NCBI GenBank assembly: GCA_946479335.1
Contig: CAMLFP010000269.1
Location: 1 to 7,687 of the forward strand
DNA length: 7,687 nt
Origin: an uncultured Archangium sp.
Lineage (GTDB): Bacteria; Myxococcota; Myxococcia; Myxococcales; Myxococcaceae
Reading direction: 5' to 3'
Part shown: positions 4,330-7,687 of the stretch, one piece after another
How the letters are laid out: each line of letters starts with the position of its first letter
How positions within the stretch are numbered: the first letter of the stretch is position 1
Position numbers and translations under genes: made by a program
Notes under the pieces: generated by a model
Databases searched by the model: none
Seen by the model: the letters and a program-made list of their open reading frames with translations, nothing else
What the model was told of the DNA's origin: nothing

Positions 4330-6129
4330 TCACACTTCTTCTGGCGCGATCATCGACTCCGGCGCGCTGATGCCGAGGATCCCGAACGCGTTCTTCAGCG
4401 TGTGCTTGATCGCCGCCACCAACGCGAGCCGGCCCTGCGTCTTCTCCGCGTCATCGGAGATCACCGGGTCGCTGCGGTACTGCGTGTAATAGCTGTGGAA
4501 GTCCGCGATCAGCTCCTGGCAGAAGTACAGCACGTGATGCGGCTCGAGCTTGTCGGCCGCCGACTGCACCACGTCGCTCAGCTGGCTCAGCTTCTTCAGC
4601 ATCGCCTTCTCTTCAGGCAGCACCAGCCGCTTCAACTGCGCGTCGGTCGGCGCGCCGCTGAACTTCTGACCCTTCTCTTCCGCCTTGCGGAGGATCGACG
4701 CGCACCGCGCGTGCCCGTACTGGAAATAGAAGACCGGGTTGTCCTTCGACTGCTTCGCGACCTCCGCGAGATCGAAGTCGAACTGCGCGTTCGCAGTCTT
4801 CATCAAGAAGATGAAGCGGCACACGTCGGCGCCCGCTTCTTCGATGAGCTCCGCGAGCTCGAAGACCGTGCCCTTGCGCTTGCTGACCTTCACCTCTTCG
4901 CCGTTGCGCACGATCTTCACGATCTGCACGAGCACGAACTGGAGCTTCTTCTCGTCGAACCCGAGCAGCTTCATGCCCGACTGGATGCGCGGCACGTGGC
5001 CCGCGTGATCGGCGCCGAACACGTCGACCATCAGGTCGTAGCCGCGGTCGAACTTCTCCTTGTGGTACGCGAGGTCGGCGGTCAGGTACACGGGCGTGCC
5101 GTCGTGCCGGAGGATCACGCGATCCTCCTCGTCCTTGAGCACGTACTTCCCGTTCTCCTGGTACGTCGCGGTCCGCAAGAAGGTGCCGCCGAGCTGCCGA
5201 TCAGAGAACTGCGCGGCCTTCGACTCTTCGTTGCGAACCTTCTCGCCCTTCTCTCTCCGCTCGCCCTTCTCGGCCTCGTAGGTCACGCCGCGCGCCTTGT
5301 AGACGTCGACGATCGCGCGGACCTTGCCCGCCTCGTGCAGCGACTTCTCGCTGAAGAAGTGGTCGTGCTTGATGTTCGCGAGGTCCAACGTCGCGGCGAT
5401 CGACTTCAGGTTCTCGGCGATGCCGATCTCGATCGCCTTCGGGAGCCACTCGCTCTCGGGCTTGTTCAGCATCGAGTCACCGACCTGCGCCTTCCAGGTC
5501 TTCGCGATCTCGATCACGTACGCCGCCGGGTACTCGCCTTCAGCGAGCGTGACGGAGACGCCGTGCAGCTCCTGGTAGCGCTTGAAGATCGTGCGCCCGA
5601 GCGTCTCGACCTGCTTGCCGAAGTCGTTGATGTAGAACTCGCGCGTCACCTCGTGGCCCGCGGCCTCCAGCAACCGCGAGATGGCGTCGCCCATGAACGA
5701 GCCGCGCGCGTGGCCGATGTGCACCGGGCCCGTCGGGTTCGCGGAGACGAACTCCACCAGCATCTTCTTGCCCGTCGACTTCGGCTTCTGTCGGCCGAAC
5801 GATTCCCCCGCGGCGAGCACGTCGCGCGCGATCGACTGGAACACGAAGTCGGCCAGGCGCAGGTTCAAGAAGCCGGGGCCGGCCTTCTCGATGCCGGTGA
5901 CGATCTTCTGCGGGTCGACGAGGTTCTTGATGATCAGCTCGGCGAGCTCCGGCGGCTTCTTGCCGACGACCTTGCTGGCGACCATCGCCACGTTGCACGA
6001 CCAGTCGCCGTGCTCCGGGTTCTTGGGAACCTCGACGTTGTAGTTGGGGATCGTCTCGAACGAGAGCTGCCCCGACGCCTTCAATGACGCGAGGGTCGCG
6101 TCGATCACTGCCTTCACTTGCTGCTTCAT
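4330..6129 (-). CDS. argS: Arginyl-tRNA synthetase
   Basis: This cytoplasmic class I aminoacyl-tRNA synthetase charges tRNA-Arg with arginine using ATP. The 599 residues are in the normal size range. Order: N-terminal Arg-tRNA-synthetase domain (about 1-95), Rossmann catalytic core with SANPTGPVHIGHARG (HIGH at 137-140), the KMSKS-equivalent loop VSKRKGT (415-421), and the C-terminal DALR anticodon-binding domain (about 465-590, opening FYFQYGHARCASILRKAEE). Between GVTYEAE (281-287) and KYVLKDEEDRVILRHDGTP there is a charged insert of about 40 residues, larger than in typical bacterial ArgS; it contains EKGERR followed by EKGEKV, encoded by a near-tandem DNA repeat. The protein also runs six residues (IAPEEV) past SAPESM, where many ArgS end at Met. 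ATG 6127-6129 is preceded by GGAG nine bases upstream, inside the last codons of the esterase gene, whose stop is only 3 bases away, so translational coupling is likely. Confidence 0.97.
   Translation of the reverse strand: MKQQVKAVIDATLASLKASGQLSFETIPNYNVEVPKNPEHGDWSCNVAMVASKVVGKKPPELAELIIKNLVDPQKIVTGIEKAGPGFLNLRLADFVFQSIARDVLAAGESFGRQKPKSTGKKMLVEFVSANPTGPVHIGHARGSFMGDAISRLLEAAGHEVTREFYINDFGKQVETLGRTIFKRYQELHGVSVTLAEGEYPAAYVIEIAKTWKAQVGDSMLNKPESEWLPKAIEIGIAENLKSIAATLDLANIKHDHFFSEKSLHEAGKVRAIVDVYKARGVTYEAEKGERREKGEKVRNEESKAAQFSDRQLGGTFLRTATYQENGKYVLKDEEDRVILRHDGTPVYLTADLAYHKEKFDRGYDLMVDVFGADHAGHVPRIQSGMKLLGFDEKKLQFVLVQIVKIVRNGEEVKVSKRKGTVFELAELIEEAGADVCRFIFLMKTANAQFDFDLAEVAKQSKDNPVFYFQYGHARCASILRKAEEKGQKFSGAPTDAQLKRLVLPEEKAMLKKLSQLSDVVQSAADKLEPHHVLYFCQELIADFHSYYTQYRSDPVISDDAEKTQGRLALVAAIKHTLKNAFGILGISAPESMIAPEEV
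5242..5271. repeat. 12-bp direct repeat, 18-base period, within argS
   Basis: CTCGCCCTTCTC occurs at 5242-5253 and again at 5260-5271. The 18-base period is exactly six codons and encodes EKGERR/EKGEKV in the argS insert, consistent with a local in-frame duplication. Confidence 0.7.
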
Positions 6130-6132
6130 TGT

Positions 6133-7137
6133 TCAGCGCTCCAGGCGTTCGCCGAGCCAGGTCAGCGAACGTTCAAACCGGTAATTGACGCCCATGTGGC
6201 CGTCTTCAAATTCTTCGTGGAGATGCTCGATGCCCGCGTTCTTCAGCTCGTCGGAGATCATCCGCGCGCCCCAGCGCAGGTTGAACTCATCGCGCGTGCC
6301 GCAGTCGATGAAGATGCTCTTGAGCTTCTTGTAGACGTCAACGTGACGCGGGACGAAGCGGACGGGGTCGTGCACGAGCCATCGGTTCCAGACGTCGATG
6401 CGCAGGCGCCCTGACGGCAGCTCGATGGGCAGCTCGAGGCCGAGCGGTTCGCCCTTCTTCGGCGAGTACGCCGCGGCCATGGCGAGCATGTTGATGACCG
6501 CGTGATCGTCTCCGCGCATCTTGGTCGCGCCGGCGCGCGCCACGAAGTCGCGGAACCAGGGCTCGACGCCGCCCGCCTTCAAGATGCCGCTCGCCGCCTG
6601 CGGCAGCTCGTGCAGGTACGCGTACTCGAAGCCCGCGTCGCCGGAGTGCACGCCGATGTGCCCGAAGGTCTCCGGGTGGAAGCGCGAGATCACGAGCGCG
6701 CCGTAGCCGCCGCTGCTCTTGCCGACGAGCGCGCGCGAGGTGCCCCGCGCGTGCGTGCGGAAGGTCTTGTCGGCCCAGTTGACGAGATCGCGCGCGACGA
6801 GATCGCGGTAGCGGCCGATGCCCTCGGAGTTGATCCACTGACTGCCGCCGAGCGTGGTCCACCCGTCGCAGAACACGCCGATCACGGGCTTCATCTTGCC
6901 GGTCGCGATGAGTTCATCGAGGCGCTCCGGCACGTTCTTCGTGAACGCGGAGAAGTTGAGCCACTGCGTGCCCGACCCGGTGAAGCCGTGAAGGAAATAG
7001 ACGACCGGGTAGCGCTCGCTGCCCGACTCATAGCCGGGCGGCAGGTACACCGGCACCGCGCGCGTGGAGGGATCACCGAGCGGGTTGCCTTCGAGCGAAC
7101 CCGCGAACACCTGATGCAGTTGAATCGTGCCCTTCAT
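6133..7137 (-). CDS. Esterase, alpha/beta-hydrolase (esterase D / PF00756 family)
   Basis: I place the start at ATG 7135-7137 (334 residues). The frame stays open 72 codons further upstream, but that part is Arg/Gly-rich without family character and overlaps the neighbouring kinase gene. The product begins MKGTIQLHQVFAGSLEGNPLG, typical for cytoplasmic family members, with no signal peptide. VVYFLHGFTGSGTQW (46-59) carries the HG of the oxyanion site; GKSSGGYGAL (139-148) is the nucleophile elbow with Ser141; Asp283 in CGTRDEF and His314 in EDGHMGVNYR complete a plausible Ser-Asp-His triad. It should hydrolyse carboxylic or thiol esters; relatives include S-formylglutathione hydrolase and siderophore (enterobactin-type) esterases, and the substrate cannot be chosen from sequence alone. 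The Shine-Dalgarno is weak. The gene ends 3 bases before argS and starts 38 bases after the kinase-like gene, probably one leftward operon. Confidence 0.88.
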   Translation of the reverse strand: MKGTIQLHQVFAGSLEGNPLGDPSTRAVPVYLPPGYESGSERYPVVYFLHGFTGSGTQWLNFSAFTKNVPERLDELIATGKMKPVIGVFCDGWTTLGGSQWINSEGIGRYRDLVARDLVNWADKTFRTHARGTSRALVGKSSGGYGALVISRFHPETFGHIGVHSGDAGFEYAYLHELPQAASGILKAGGVEPWFRDFVARAGATKMRGDDHAVINMLAMAAAYSPKKGEPLGLELPIELPSGRLRIDVWNRWLVHDPVRFVPRHVDVYKKLKSIFIDCGTRDEFNLRWGARMISDELKNAGIEHLHEEFEDGHMGVNYRFERSLTWLGERLER

Positions 7138-7175
7138 GTCTCTGCGCAGGCCTCTAAGCGCGGCGGCGCGCCCAC

Positions 7176-7687
7176 TCAAGCGTCGATCGCGCGAACAAAC
7201 GCGAGCGCGAACGCCCACATGCCCTGCGGCGACCCGAGGCTCAGCGTGCCCGCGCCCAGCGCGCCGTAGACCTCCGCCAACGTCGGCGCCGCAGTTGCGT
7301 CTCCTCCGGCGTGGCCCAGGCGACGTGCCACTTGAAACGCCATCACCGCACACGCCGCGGCCATGAGCCGGCGCGCGTAGTGGAAATACGGAGTGAGTGG
7401 CTTCGCCGCGACGTCGTCGCGCGCCGCGATCAGCGCCCGCGTCGTCGCGTCGTCCAACCGCAGGAACAACGCGAGCGCGGCGAGATCGAAGAGCGGATCA
7501 TTCGGGCCCGCCGAATCCCACTCGAGGAGCAACAGGCGCGCGCCATCGAACACCACGTTCGACGGGTTGGGATCGTTGTGGCTCATCACCAGCGGGCGCT
7601 CACGCGGCGGCGGCGGCTCGGCGAAGACCCGCGCGATCGCCTCGCGCGCGAACGCCGGCAACGCGAAGTCGCCCAGCGAGTTCCACG
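7176..7687 (-). CDS. APH/choline-kinase-family phosphotransferase, partial
   Basis: The frame is open at the right edge of the window; about 170 C-terminal residues are visible, ending at TGA 7176-7178. The catalytic-loop motif HxDxxxxN appears as HNDPNPSN, and after a short strand comes LLLLEWDSAGPNDPLFDLA, equivalent to the family's metal-binding loop, usually written IDWExAGxGDPxxDLA. This is the signature of the aminoglycoside-phosphotransferase / choline kinase fold (PF01636), an ATP-dependent small-molecule kinase in the cytoplasm. In the second motif the usual Asp-Trp-Glu order reads Glu-Trp-Asp, so the metal-binding Asp seems replaced by Glu. The ATP-binding N-terminal lobe and the start codon are outside the window. 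It is followed after 38 bases by the esterase on the same strand. The substrate is unknown: many such proteins in environmental bacteria are not resistance enzymes. Confidence 0.82.
   Translation of the reverse strand, partial: WNSLGDFALPAFAREAIARVFAEPPPPRERPLVMSHNDPNPSNVVFDGARLLLLEWDSAGPNDPLFDLAALALFLRLDDATTRALIAARDDVAAKPLTPYFHYARRLMAAACAVMAFQVARRLGHAGGDATAAPTLAEVYGALGAGTLSLGSPQGMWAFALAFVRAIDA

Noticed and set aside
4402..6087. Long open frame of 561 codons on the plus strand
   Set aside because: It lies entirely antisense to argS. Its product is a Leu/Arg/Val/Asp/His-rich string with no domain, the typical shadow of a GC-rich gene.
6502..7269. 255-codon plus-strand frame
   Set aside because: Antisense to the esterase and the kinase-like gene, with shadow-like composition.
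7138..7353. 72-codon upstream extension of the esterase frame
   Set aside because: Arg/Gly-rich, overlaps the phosphotransferase coding region, and family similarity begins only at the ATG at 7135-7137.

Overview
The window is GC-rich with strong third-position G/C bias. Its mix of a myxobacterial-type microcompartment shell domain, two outer-membrane-type lipoproteins and an arginyl-tRNA synthetase with an unusual insert suggests a Myxococcota (myxobacterial) or related deltaproteobacterial chromosome. This taxonomic reading is inference; there is no rRNA or marker gene here to settle it.

Layout. Bases 1-2061 read rightwards. They hold the C-terminal part of a bacterial microcompartment (BMC) shell protein of the tandem-domain PduT / BMC-T type, cut by the window edge. 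After 24 bases comes a large lipoprotein built from three beta-helix-like repeats. Everything from 2062 to 7687 reads leftwards. In transcription order (right to left) this is: a partial APH/choline-kinase-type phosphotransferase, a cytoplasmic PF00756-type esterase, argS, a short acyl-CoA-dehydrogenase-like protein, a small cysteine-rich lipoprotein, and a family-3 O-methyltransferase that is broken by an in-frame stop and a one-base deletion. The broken methyltransferase and the repeat lipoprotein converge with their stop codons directly adjacent.

How the genes may work together. Esterase and argS are separated by 3 bases and are probably co-transcribed, with argS likely coupled to esterase translation. 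A palindrome resembling the GGGAGAGGG/TTGGGG dispersed repeats of proteobacteria separates argS from the acyl-CoA-dehydrogenase-like gene. No pathway links the leftward genes; they look like a housekeeping gene among accessory genes. The BMC gene is the one clear sign of a specialised system. Its enzymes and other shell genes must lie left of this window, so the cargo reaction cannot be read here.

The most notable observations are the shell protein at the edge, the beta-helix lipoprotein next to it, the two-lesion methyltransferase pseudogene, and the short acyl-CoA dehydrogenase homologue that lacks the usual C-terminal catalytic glutamate region. I found no tRNA, rRNA, CRISPR array, insertion sequence or attachment site. 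No stretch longer than 300 bases lacks a gene or pseudogene.
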